64,000 bases of DNA from the NCBI RefSeq assembly GCF_017876165.1, contig NZ_JAGINQ010000025.1, positions 1 to 64,000 on the forward strand, read 5' to 3'. Within the stretch, counting starts at the first letter, position 1, and each line of letters opens with the position of its first letter. The notes below the pieces were generated by a model. It ran no database searches. It worked only from the letters and a program-made list of their open reading frames with translations, and was not told the origin of the DNA. The position numbers and the translations under genes were made by a program. Shown here one piece after another: positions 19,267-27,748 of this stretch. Origin of the DNA: Azospirillum soli (lineage in GTDB: Bacteria; Pseudomonadota; Alphaproteobacteria; Azospirillales; Azospirillaceae).

Positions 19267-20385
19267 CTATCGGCGCAGGAAGCGGGCCTTGTCAGCCGCG
19301 AAGTCGAGGTTGATGGGGCCGTCCGGCGGCAGCAGCGCGTCGCCGGCCTGGTGCGGGGCGTCGACCTGCACCTGCTGCCCGCCGATGTCCACCGCGTAGC
19401 GGATCGAGGCGCCCAGGAACTCCCGGTGCCGGACCACCCCCATCAGCCGGACATGGCCATGGCGCGGCGCCCCGCCGTCCTGACGGATGAACAGGTTCTG
19501 CGGGCGGAACATCAGCTTGCCCTTGGCCCCCGGCTCGATGCCGTGCGGCAGCGGGATCGGCGAGGCGCCGCCGATCACGAAGGCCGTGCCGCCGCCGTCC
19601 ATCGCGCGCACCTGTCCTTCCAGCACGTTGGCGGTGCCCAGGAAGCCCGCGACGAACAGGTTGGCGGGGTGATCGTACAGCTCCTGCGGGGTGCCCACCT
19701 GCTGCACGATGCCGTCGTCCATCACGGCGATGCGGTCGCAGATGGTGTTCGCCTCCTCCTGGTCGTGGGTGACGAAGATGGTGGTCAGCCCCAGCTTGCG
19801 TTGAAGGCTCAGCAGCTCCTGCCGCATCTGCACGCGCAGCTTGGCGTCCAGGTTCGACAGCGGTTCATCCAGCAGCAGCACCTTCGGCTCGATCACGATG
19901 GTGCGGGCCAGCGCGACGCGCTGCTGCTGGCCGCCCGAGAGCTGCGACGGGCGGCGGTCGGCAAGATGCTTCAGCCCGACGAGGTCGAGCGCCGCTTCCA
20001 CCCGCCGCTCGATCTCCGCGCGGGGCACGCGCCGCTCCTCCAGACCGAAGGCGACGTTGCGGCGCACGGTCATGTGCGGCCACAGCGCGTAGCTCTGGAA
20101 CACCATGCCGACATCGCGCTTGTGCGGCGGCAGGGCCGAGATGTCGCGCCCACCGATCGTCACCTGCCCGCGCTGCGCCGTGTTGAAGCCGGCGATCAGC
20201 CGCAGCAGCGTGGTCTTGCCGCAGCCGGACGGGCCGAGGAAGGCGAAGAACTCGCCCGGCCGGATGTCCAGATGGATGTCCTTCAGGACGCGATGGCTGC
20301 CGTAGGACAGGTCCACGCCGTCGATGCGGACGCCGACGCTCTCCATCCCGGCGGTCAGCGAGGCGGGGGAAAACTGTTGGTTCAT
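19267..20385 (-). CDS. ABC transporter ATP-binding protein (PhnT/FbpC-like)
   Basis: Cytosolic ATPase of a binding-protein-dependent importer, 372 aa. Walker A is GPSGCGKTT, the signature LSGGQQQRVALART and Walker B VLLLDEPLSNLD, followed by the switch histidine in IFVTHDQEEA. The last about 110 residues form the TOBE-type regulatory domain (LMFRPQNLFIR). ATG 20385 has AGGGGAG upstream; longer in-frame openings are overrun into the permease gene. Gene order is binding protein, permease, ATPase, phosphatases. Confidence 0.95.
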   Translation of the reverse strand: MNQQFSPASLTAGMESVGVRIDGVDLSYGSHRVLKDIHLDIRPGEFFAFLGPSGCGKTTLLRLIAGFNTAQRGQVTIGGRDISALPPHKRDVGMVFQSYALWPHMTVRRNVAFGLEERRVPRAEIERRVEAALDLVGLKHLADRRPSQLSGGQQQRVALARTIVIEPKVLLLDEPLSNLDAKLRVQMRQELLSLQRKLGLTTIFVTHDQEEANTICDRIAVMDDGIVQQVGTPQELYDHPANLFVAGFLGTANVLEGQVRAMDGGGTAFVIGGASPIPLPHGIEPGAKGKLMFRPQNLFIRQDGGAPRHGHVRLMGVVRHREFLGASIRYAVDIGGQQVQVDAPHQAGDALLPPDGPINLDFAADKARFLRR

Positions 20386-20399
20386 GATGGAGGCTCCCC

Positions 20400-22112
20400 T
20401 CAATGGTCCTGGCCGCGCTCGCGACGGCCCCGCTCGATGATGACGTGCGACAGGTAGGTGCCCAGACCGACGATGATGACGGCGAAGATGCCCAGCGCCG
20501 CCCCCGGACCGCGCCCGGCCGCTGACTGCATGTAGACGTAGAGGCCATAGGCCAGCGGCGCGTCGCTTTGCGAATGGACCAGCATGATGGTCGCCGACAG
20601 CTCCACCGCCGCGGTGGCGAAGCTGGTGACGAAGCCGGCCAGGATGCCGCCGGACATCAGCGGCACGACCACCCGGCTGATGGTGCGCAGCTTGGTCGCG
20701 CCCAGATTCTCGGCCGCCTCCTCCAGGGAACTGCTGACCTGCTGCAATGCCGCGGTGCAGGCGCGCAGCGCGTAGGGCAGACGGCGGATCGCCAGCGCGA
20801 AGACCAGGATCAGCCAGAAGCCGGACAGCGGCTGGCCGGTGAAGGGCATGGGCACGTCGTAGAAGCTGCGCAGATAGCCGATGCCCAGCACCACGCCCGG
20901 CACCGCCAGCGCGGCCATCGCCACATAGTCCAGCCATTGCCGGCCCGCCAGCTTGGTGCGCAGGACGAGATAGGCGATGGCCGTGCCGATCACCACGTCC
21001 AGCAGCGCCGCCAGCGAGGCGTAGAGCAGCGTGTTGGTGATGTACTGCCCGCTTTCCACGAAGACGGTGTCGTAATGCTTCAGCGTGAGGGCGTCGGGGA
21101 AGGGGCTGAAGGACCAGATCGTGGCGAAGGACAGCAGCGTCAGGCCGATGTGCGGCGCCAGCACCAGCACCAGGATCAGCAGCACGACCCCATAGGCGGC
21201 CACCATCTCCAGCGGCTTCATGCGCCGCCGCGCCAGCCCGCCGCCGCCGCGCTGGACGGTCGCGTAGTCCTTGCCCTTCATCGCCAGGGCCGACACCCAC
21301 AGGGCCAGCAGGGAGCAGACGATCAGCACCACCGAGATCACGTAGCCCATCGGGTCCGAGATGCCGATGGAGGAGATGCGCAGGTACGCCTGCGGCGCCA
21401 GCATGTCGTTAACGTTCAGCAGCAGCGGCGTGCCCAGGTCGTCGAACACCTTGATGAAGACCAGCGACGCGCCGGCGACGTAGCCCGGCATGGCCAGCGG
21501 GAACACGATGCGGCGGAACAGCCGGAAGCCGTGGCAGCCGAGGTTCTGCGCGGACTCCTCCATCGCCCGGTCGATGTTCTTCAGGCTGGCCGACAGGTTG
21601 ATGAGGATGAACGGGAAATAATGGATGCTCTGGACGAAGATGACGCCGTTCAGCCCCTCCATGAAGGGAATGGAGAAGCCGAAATGCTCGCGCAGCAGCA
21701 GGTTGACCGTGCCGTTGCGCCCGAACAGAAGCTGCATCGCCACCGCGCCGATGAAGGGCGGCATGATGAGCGGGATGATGCCCAGGCTCTGGATCAGGAC
21801 GGCGCCGCGGAACTCGAACCGCGTCGTCAGATAGGCCAGCGGCAGCGCCAGCAGGCTCGCCACCACGACCGACATGGCGGACACGTAGAAGGAGTTCCAG
21901 AACGACCGCATGAACAGGTCGTTGCGGAAGAAGTCGGCGAAGTTGACCAGCGTGAAGGCCCCGGTCGTCTTGTCCTGGAAGGCGACGAAGATGACCTGGA
22001 CCACCGGCACGACGAGGAACAGCAGCAGGAACAGCGCGATCAGAACCGCCGCCACCGCCGGCCCCGGCCGCACGCGCGCGAGGCCTTCGCGCGAGAGCGC
22101 AAGAGACGTCAT
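20400..22112 (-). CDS. Fused double ABC permease (iron/2-AEP type)
   Basis: 570 aa with about 12 membrane helices, two permease domains in one chain. Each half has its cytoplasmic EAA loop, EESAQNLGCHGFRLFRRI near residue 185 and EEAAENLGATKLRTISRV near 475, the contacts for the ATPase. Such fused permeases occur in ferric iron (FbpB) and putative 2-aminoethylphosphonate or sugar-phosphate importers. It is 79 nt downstream of the binding-protein gene and 14 nt upstream of the ATPase gene. The two phosphatases in the operon favour a phosphorylated substrate over iron. Confidence 0.93.
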   Translation of the reverse strand: MTSLALSREGLARVRPGPAVAAVLIALFLLLFLVVPVVQVIFVAFQDKTTGAFTLVNFADFFRNDLFMRSFWNSFYVSAMSVVVASLLALPLAYLTTRFEFRGAVLIQSLGIIPLIMPPFIGAVAMQLLFGRNGTVNLLLREHFGFSIPFMEGLNGVIFVQSIHYFPFILINLSASLKNIDRAMEESAQNLGCHGFRLFRRIVFPLAMPGYVAGASLVFIKVFDDLGTPLLLNVNDMLAPQAYLRISSIGISDPMGYVISVVLIVCSLLALWVSALAMKGKDYATVQRGGGGLARRRMKPLEMVAAYGVVLLILVLVLAPHIGLTLLSFATIWSFSPFPDALTLKHYDTVFVESGQYITNTLLYASLAALLDVVIGTAIAYLVLRTKLAGRQWLDYVAMAALAVPGVVLGIGYLRSFYDVPMPFTGQPLSGFWLILVFALAIRRLPYALRACTAALQQVSSSLEEAAENLGATKLRTISRVVVPLMSGGILAGFVTSFATAAVELSATIMLVHSQSDAPLAYGLYVYMQSAAGRGPGAALGIFAVIIVGLGTYLSHVIIERGRRERGQDH

Positions 22113-22191
22113 GGATCAGCCCAATGTATCGGGAGAGAAGATGGGGCGCCCGCGCGGGGCGCCCCCCGATCATGCTCGGGTCAGGCGCGGC

Positions 22192-23538
22192 TCAGCGGGC
22201 CAGCACCAGGGCCTCTTCGGCCTTCTTGCGGGCGGCGGCGTAGTTTTCCTTCGCGAAGGCGGCCCACTTCTGCTCCACCTGCGCCTGACGCTCCGGCACG
22301 GCGTCGGTGGCGCTCTTGCGCTCCACCGTGAAGGCGCCAGCCAGCTGCGGGTCGGCGGCCTCGGCGGCGGTCACCGGCATGGCGGCCACGAGGTCGCGCG
22401 CCTCGGCCACCAGCGCCTTGCCCTTCTCGTTGGGCTTCTTGGCGAGCGCGGCCTCGGCCTGATGGATGGCGCGGGTCGCCGCCTTCAGGTCATCGAGCTG
22501 GAAGGTGATGAGCTGGTCGAACAGCGCGTCCACCACGTTGTAGCGGGCCTGCGACACCTCGACGTCGAAGTTCACCGACGCGCCCAGCGACTTGTCCTTG
22601 AACGGATTCGGATAGTCGGCGGGCGCCTTCGCGTAGGTGGCCGGGTTGACCGGCAGTCGGCGGATCGCCGGCTGCAGCAGCACCTCCTGCCCTTGCGGCG
22701 ACAGGACGAAGTCCACGAAAGTCTCGGCGGCCGCCTTGTTGGGGGCATTCTTCACGATGCCGATGTTGGCCGGCACGATGGTGGTGACCGTGGGATACGC
22801 GAACTCCACCGGGAAGCCGGACGCCTGGGACGACAGCGCGAAGAAGTCGATCACGATGCCGATGCCGAAGCTGCCGGAATTCACGCCGTCCGGCACGCCG
22901 AAGCTGCGCTCGGTGATGGTGCGGTAGTTGCCGGCGATTTCCTTGTTGGTCCGCCAGCCCTTCTCCCAGCCCTCGCCCTGGAGGATGGTCTCGATGGTCA
23001 GGTGCGTGGTGCCGGACCGCGACGGGGCGGAAATGGCGACGTGATCGTAATAGATGGGCTTGGCGAGGTCCGACCACTCCTTGGGCGCCGGCAGGTTGTT
23101 GGCCTTCATGTAGCGGGTGTTCCACATGATGCCGTAGCCCGAAGCGGCGAAGCCGGCGTACATGCCCTCCGGATCGTTGACCGGGTAGGCGCCGACCTTG
23201 TCCGGGATGCCTTCCACCTTCGGCTTGTAGGCTTGCAGCAGGTTGGCGCCCTTCAGAACCTCGAACGCGTCGGGGGCGGAGGCCCAGAACAGGTCGGTGC
23301 CGTTGTTCGACGCCGTTTCCTGGAGATACTTCACGCCCGCGTTGGTGTTGCGGTTCAGGATCTCCACCGTGACCTTCGGATGGGCCTTCTGGAAGGCCTG
23401 CTGGAAGGCGCTGGTCAGATCCTTCGGAAAGGAGGTGACGACGACCAGCTTGCCCGAAGGATCCTGGGCAAAGGCGGCGGTGCTGGAGGCGAGCATGACG
23501 GCCAAGGCGGCCGCAACGCCGTGCAGCGTGCGAGACAT
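22192..23538 (-). CDS. ABC substrate-binding protein of the transporter operon
   Basis: Periplasmic binding protein, 448 aa, with a clear signal peptide cleaved near AAFA-QD (about residue 24). The body is a family 1 solute-binding fold: KLVVVTSFPKDLTSAFQQAF, GTDLFWASAPDAFEVLKGAN, ISAPSRSGTTHLTIETILQG, FVDFVLSPQGQEVLLQPAIR. It carries an extra helical C-terminal region of about 110 residues containing PVTAAEAADPQLAG, shared with the binding protein of the adjacent sensor operon. ATG 23538 has AGGAG upstream. A near-consensus sigma-54 promoter lies 40 nt upstream. Confidence 0.93.
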   Translation of the reverse strand: MSRTLHGVAAALAVMLASSTAAFAQDPSGKLVVVTSFPKDLTSAFQQAFQKAHPKVTVEILNRNTNAGVKYLQETASNNGTDLFWASAPDAFEVLKGANLLQAYKPKVEGIPDKVGAYPVNDPEGMYAGFAASGYGIMWNTRYMKANNLPAPKEWSDLAKPIYYDHVAISAPSRSGTTHLTIETILQGEGWEKGWRTNKEIAGNYRTITERSFGVPDGVNSGSFGIGIVIDFFALSSQASGFPVEFAYPTVTTIVPANIGIVKNAPNKAAAETFVDFVLSPQGQEVLLQPAIRRLPVNPATYAKAPADYPNPFKDKSLGASVNFDVEVSQARYNVVDALFDQLITFQLDDLKAATRAIHQAEAALAKKPNEKGKALVAEARDLVAAMPVTAAEAADPQLAGAFTVERKSATDAVPERQAQVEQKWAAFAKENYAAARKKAEEALVLAR

Positions 23539-23577
23539 AGGATGACTCCTCCCGTTGGTTTTTCTGCACGCTCCTTC

Positions 23578-23593
23578 AGCAATCGGCATGCCA
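23578..23593 (-). promoter_or_regulatory. Sigma-54 promoter of the transporter operon
   Basis: On the minus strand TGGCATG-CCGA-TTGCT gives the -24 GG and -12 GC with the required 10-nt spacing (consensus TGGCACG-N4-TTGCW). It lies 40 nt before the start codon of the binding-protein gene, leaving a short leader with an AGGAG ribosome site. The adjacent GAFTGA-type regulator is the natural activator. Confidence 0.75.
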
Positions 23594-23595
23594 AA

Positions 23596-23615
23596 GGCAT
23601 TTCAGGCGAAATGCC
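23596..23615. promoter_or_regulatory. Candidate activator site next to the sigma-54 promoter
   Basis: Perfect inverted repeat GGCATTTC-N4-GAAATGCC, 2 nt upstream of the -24 element. Its palindromy and position in the control region of the transporter operon make it a candidate site for the response regulator, although enhancer sites usually lie further upstream. Confidence 0.45.
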
Positions 23616-23758
23616 TGGAGCTGCGCCGGGCGGATGGGTCATTCCGGTAACGTTGGGCGGATGCGATGGGTAACGCCGGGCACACGAACAGCCAGTGAAG
23701 CAAAGCGCCTCTGCAGGGCAATCAGACGAAGGGAACTGTGTCCAAACTTGGAACAACT

Positions 23759-23873
23759 GTCATTCCCGCGAAGGCGGGAATCCAGTGCGCGCGGACGCGC
23801 GCCTTATGAGTCACCCCGATTCATGTCGCCGCTATCGCGGCTCTCGCTGGATTCCCGCCTTCGCGGGAATGAC
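23759..23873. repeat. Palindromic REP-like element, copy 1
   Basis: 115 bp bounded by perfect 27-bp inverted arms (23759-23785 and 23847-23873). Each arm contains TTCCCGCGAAGGCGGGAA, itself a hairpin, and ends in ATCCAG on the inner side. The 61-nt centre is not shared with the second copy at 57977. The same core is familiar to me as a dispersed intergenic repeat in many Proteobacteria. It lies in the 389-nt gap between the transporter operon and the regulator gene; with the sigma-54 promoter, nothing else is seen there. Confidence 0.9.
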
Positions 23874-23927
23874 GGAAAAACTCGACGATAGGTATATACG
23901 CCTCAATTGATCAAACTGGGCACACCA

Positions 23928-25271
23928 TCACTCCTCGGCGAAGTCGCCGCGCTGGAGGCCGTGGTGGCGCATCTTCAGGTACAGGGTCTTGCGCGTGATG
24001 CCCAGCTTGTCCGCCGTCTCGCCGACCCGTCCGCCGCATCGGGCCAGCGCGTCTTCGATAAGCTGCTTCTCGATGCGATCCATCTGCTCGGCGAGCGGCT
24101 CAATCCCTCCACCGGCCGTCCCGGTCATGGGATTTCCCGCCAAGCCGTCGCCCAACCCCAGGACCATGCGCTCCGCAACGTTCCGCAGCTCACGGACGTT
24201 GCCCGGCCAGCCATGAGCGGCCAAACGGGCGAGCACCGCCGCGTCAGCCGGTGGGGCCGGGCGGCGCGCGCGGGCCGACGCCGCGTCGAGGAAATGACGC
24301 AACAGCAGCGGCACATCCTCCCGCCGCTCGCGCAGCGGGGGAAGCGGCACGGTCACCACGTTCAGGCGATAGTACAGGTCCTCGCGGAACTTGCCCTCCC
24401 CCGCCAGCCGCAGCAAATCCACCTTGGTGGCCGCGACCACGCGCAGATCCAGCGGGATCGGCTGGTTGCCGCCGATCCGCTCGATCACCCGCTCCTGCAG
24501 CACGCGCAGCAGCTTCACCTGAAGGTGCATCGGCATGCTCTCGATCTCGTCGAGGAACAGCGTGCCGCCGTCCGCATGCTCCAGCTTGCCGATGCGCCGG
24601 CCCTGCGCGCCGGTGAAGGCGCCGGGCTCGTGGCCGAACAGCTCGCTTTCAATGATGCTGTCGGGCAGAGCGCCGCAGTTCAGCGCGACGAAGTTGCCGG
24701 CCCTCCGCCGTCCGGCATCGTGCAGGCTGCGGGCGACCAGCTCCTTGCCCGTTCCGGTCTCGCCGAACAGCAGGACATCCACCTCCGCGTCGGCCAGGCC
24801 CGCCACGGCGGCGCGCAGCCGTTCCACGGCGGGGGACCGGCCGATGATGCGCGCCTCCAGCGAGCCGCCGTCGGCAAGCCGCGCCCGCAGGCTGCGGTTC
24901 TCCAGCACCAGCCGCCGGTGCGCCAGCGCGCGGCGCACCACCTCAACGAGATGGCCGGGCTCCGCCGGCTTCTCGATGAAGTCGTAGGCGCCCTCGCGCA
25001 CCGCCCGCATGGCCATAGCGATGTCGCCGTGGCCGGTGACCAGAACGACCGGCACCTCCGGGTCGGCGGCGCGCACCCGTTCCAGAAGGGCGAAGCCGTC
25101 CAGGCCGGGCATGCGCACGTCGGTCACCACCACGCCCGGCCAGGATGGGCCGAGCGTGCCCAAGGCGCCTTCCGGACGGGCCGTCGCCTCCACCGCAAAG
25201 CCTTCCAGCTCCAGAGTCTGGCGGCTGGCGTCCAGCACTTCGTGGTCGTCGTCGATCAGCAGAACGGTCAT
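23928..25271 (-). CDS. Sigma-54-dependent response regulator, NtrC/PgtA-like
   Basis: 447 aa in three parts. The receiver (residues 1-120) has DDD at 7-9 and phospho-acceptor Asp51 in VVVTDVRMPG. The AAA+ domain has Walker A GETGTGKE, ELFGHEPGAFTGAQGRR (the GAFTGA loop that contacts sigma-54) and GGTLFLDEIE. The C-terminal Fis-type helix-turn-helix is GGRVGETADKLGITRKTLYL. Its gene follows the sensor kinase gene by 20 nt. It probably activates the sigma-54 promoter at 23578, in the manner of PgtA or DctD. Confidence 0.95.
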   Translation of the reverse strand: MTVLLIDDDHEVLDASRQTLELEGFAVEATARPEGALGTLGPSWPGVVVTDVRMPGLDGFALLERVRAADPEVPVVLVTGHGDIAMAMRAVREGAYDFIEKPAEPGHLVEVVRRALAHRRLVLENRSLRARLADGGSLEARIIGRSPAVERLRAAVAGLADAEVDVLLFGETGTGKELVARSLHDAGRRRAGNFVALNCGALPDSIIESELFGHEPGAFTGAQGRRIGKLEHADGGTLFLDEIESMPMHLQVKLLRVLQERVIERIGGNQPIPLDLRVVAATKVDLLRLAGEGKFREDLYYRLNVVTVPLPPLRERREDVPLLLRHFLDAASARARRPAPPADAAVLARLAAHGWPGNVRELRNVAERMVLGLGDGLAGNPMTGTAGGGIEPLAEQMDRIEKQLIEDALARCGGRVGETADKLGITRKTLYLKMRHHGLQRGDFAEE

Positions 25272-25291
25272 GCGATGTCACTCAGGCGGGA

Positions 25292-27748
25292 TTAAGGGCA
25301 GGCACGGTTCAGGGTCAGCAGGAAGGCGGTTCCGCCGGGACCGGTCTCGGCCACCGAAAGGACGCCACCGAAGTCCCGCACGATGTTGTAGGAGATCGAC
25401 AGGCCGAGGCCGAGTCCCGTGCCCACCGGCTTGGTGGTGACGAAGGGGTCGAACACCTGCCCGGCCACCGTCGCCGGGATTCCGGGACCGGTGTCGCGCA
25501 CCATGATGCGCACGGTGTCGCCCGCCTCTTCCGCGCCGATGGTAATGCGGCGCAGCGGGGCGCCGGCCACGGCGTCCAGCGCGTTGCTCAGCAGGTTGAC
25601 CAGAACCTGTTCCAGCCGCACCTCCTCCGCGCGGACGCGCAGCGGTTTTCCGGCCGAGTCTACCGGCGGATCCACGATCAGCTCCACCGCCTCCTCGCGC
25701 AGCCGGTTGCCGAACAGGGACAGGGCGCCCTGCACCACCGGCGCCAGCTCCACCGCGTCCAGCCGGGCGTCGGGGCGGCGGGCGAAGCGCTTCAGATGGT
25801 TGGTGATGTTCGCCATGCGGGCGGTCAGGTCGGCGATCTTACCAAGGTTTCCGTCCGCCTCACCGATCCGGCCAAGCTCGATCAGCTTGCGCCCGTTGTG
25901 CGCGTAGGAGCGGATCGCCGCCAGGGGCTGGTTCAGCTCGTGCCCCACGCCGGCGGCGAGCTGCCCCAGCGCCGCCAGCTTGCCGGCCTGCACCAGCTCC
26001 GCCTGCGCCTCCCGCAGGTCGCGTTCGGCGCGCTGGTGTTCGGCGATGGCACGTTCCAGCCGCGCGTTGGTGGTGCGCAGGTCGGCGGTCCGCTCCGCCA
26101 CCGTGCGTTCCAGAATCTGCTGCGCCTCCACCCGCTCCGTCATGTCCGTCAGGGTGACGATGAAGCGTTGCTGCTGGCGCCGCCGGAACGGGCGGATGCC
26201 CACCTGCACCGGCACCGGGCGCCCGTCCGGACGCCGCCCGGCGGTCAGGATGGACAGGGCCGGCGCCGCCTCGTCCGGTGCCTCGCGGGCCTCCCGGAAG
26301 AAGTCCTCCACGCGCCGCGCGCCGCCGGGTTCCAGGCGCCCCGCCAACCGCTCGTCCTCGAACCCCACCGGCGCGGCGATCAGCGCGGCGGCCAGCGGGT
26401 TGACGAACTCGATCACACCGTCGGCATCGGTGGTCGCCAGCCCGGCCTGGGCGTTGTCGATGATGGCCTGGGCGTTGGCCTCCTCCACCGCGATGGCGGT
26501 GTCGCGGAAGACCAGCAGGGCGGCGGCCATCTGCGACAGCTCGTCGTTGCCGCCCAGCGGAATGTCCGCCTTCAGGTTGCCGGCGGCGATCTCGTGCGCC
26601 GCGCTGCCCAGCCGCGTCAGGCGGGAGATGATGCTGCGGTTGACGTACAGCCACGCGACCAGCACCGCCACCAGCAGGCTCACCAGCGCGCTCGCCAGCA
26701 GAGCCGAGCGCCCCTCCGCGATGGCCTGGGCCGACCGCGCGGCGGCGGCGCGGGAGGTGCTTTCCACGGCCTGCGCCTGCCGGGCGATCAGGCCGTTCAG
26801 CCGGGCCACCAGTTCCCGGTTGTCGGCCAGCAGCGCCTGCCCGCGATCCGCCGCCGCCAGCTCCGCGCGGCGCAGCTCCGGGATGCTGCCGTCGCCACGG
26901 GCCAGCTCCAGCAGGCGGGCGACCACCTGCCCCAACGACACGCCGTCCGCCCAGTCCTTCAGCGTGGCGAGATCGTGTTGCAGCCGGTCGGCGGTCTCCT
27001 CCAGGAAGCCCGCGTTGTCGTCCAGCGCTTCGGCGGTGGCGAGCGTCGCGGCCCGCGCGATCAGCCCGACCGCGAGGTTGCCGTTCGCGCCGATCTGAAG
27101 CACCGCCTCGCTCCTCCGGCTCTCCTCGCGCAGGATGCGGACCGCCTCGGCGGACCGGGTGCCGGCCTCGACGAGGTCCAGCGCGCTCCGGATGTTGAAG
27201 CGGGCGTCCGTAACCAGCGGCTCGATGTCGTCGAGGAAGTCGGCGTGCAGCCAGCGCAGCCGCTCGATGTTCTCCTGGTTGCGGCGGGCCAGCGCCAGCC
27301 GGTGCCGCACCGTCGCATCAAGGTCGGTCAGGTTGCGGTGAAGCGCATCCACCATCGGGCGCAATCCGGGAACCCCGCGCTCCCCTTCTTCCGCCAGCAC
27401 GCGGAGCGCGGCGAGGCGGCGGCCCAGCGTGTCGCGGATGGCGCCCAGCTCCTGCTCCGTTTGTGCGTTGGCGAGGATCGGCGCGGTGGCGATGATGCCG
27501 CCCCCTTCCTCCGCCAGCCTTGCGGCAAGACCGAGGGCGGGCAGGTGGCTTTCCGCAAACTCGTCCAGCGTACCGCCCAGCCTGTCGTAGGACAGCCAGC
27601 CGAGCCCGCAGGCGACCACCGACAGCGCCGCCACCGCGACGAAGGCCAGCAGAAGCCGCGCCCGGATGCCGAACCGCACGGGGCCGGGGTGCACAGAGGC
27701 AGGGCGCACCGGGTCATGGGCACGCCCGGAAACGGTCTCCACGGTCAC
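25292..27748 (-). CDS. Large sensor histidine kinase, PgtB/TorS-like
   Basis: 818 aa from GTG 27748, which overlaps the upstream stop as GTGA and has AAGGAGG 6 nt before it. Membrane helix 1 lies at about 32-52, then a nearly all-helical periplasmic region of about 295 residues, helix 2 at 348-370, HAMP, a PAS-like domain (AIIDNAQAGLATTDADGVIE), and a coiled coil. HisKA follows with His603 in AAGVGHELNQPLAA, then HATPase motifs LLSNALDA, DTGPGIP and GTGLGLGLSI. No ligand pocket of its own is obvious; the binding protein encoded just upstream probably presents the signal. Confidence 0.93.
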   Translation of the reverse strand: MTVETVSGRAHDPVRPASVHPGPVRFGIRARLLLAFVAVAALSVVACGLGWLSYDRLGGTLDEFAESHLPALGLAARLAEEGGGIIATAPILANAQTEQELGAIRDTLGRRLAALRVLAEEGERGVPGLRPMVDALHRNLTDLDATVRHRLALARRNQENIERLRWLHADFLDDIEPLVTDARFNIRSALDLVEAGTRSAEAVRILREESRRSEAVLQIGANGNLAVGLIARAATLATAEALDDNAGFLEETADRLQHDLATLKDWADGVSLGQVVARLLELARGDGSIPELRRAELAAADRGQALLADNRELVARLNGLIARQAQAVESTSRAAAARSAQAIAEGRSALLASALVSLLVAVLVAWLYVNRSIISRLTRLGSAAHEIAAGNLKADIPLGGNDELSQMAAALLVFRDTAIAVEEANAQAIIDNAQAGLATTDADGVIEFVNPLAAALIAAPVGFEDERLAGRLEPGGARRVEDFFREAREAPDEAAPALSILTAGRRPDGRPVPVQVGIRPFRRRQQQRFIVTLTDMTERVEAQQILERTVAERTADLRTTNARLERAIAEHQRAERDLREAQAELVQAGKLAALGQLAAGVGHELNQPLAAIRSYAHNGRKLIELGRIGEADGNLGKIADLTARMANITNHLKRFARRPDARLDAVELAPVVQGALSLFGNRLREEAVELIVDPPVDSAGKPLRVRAEEVRLEQVLVNLLSNALDAVAGAPLRRITIGAEEAGDTVRIMVRDTGPGIPATVAGQVFDPFVTTKPVGTGLGLGLSISYNIVRDFGGVLSVAETGPGGTAFLLTLNRACP

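Noticed and set aside
20568-22331. 587-codon open frame on the plus strand opposite the permease
   Set aside because: It is Gln/His/Arg/Asp-rich throughout, typical of the complement of hydrophobic membrane-protein codons.
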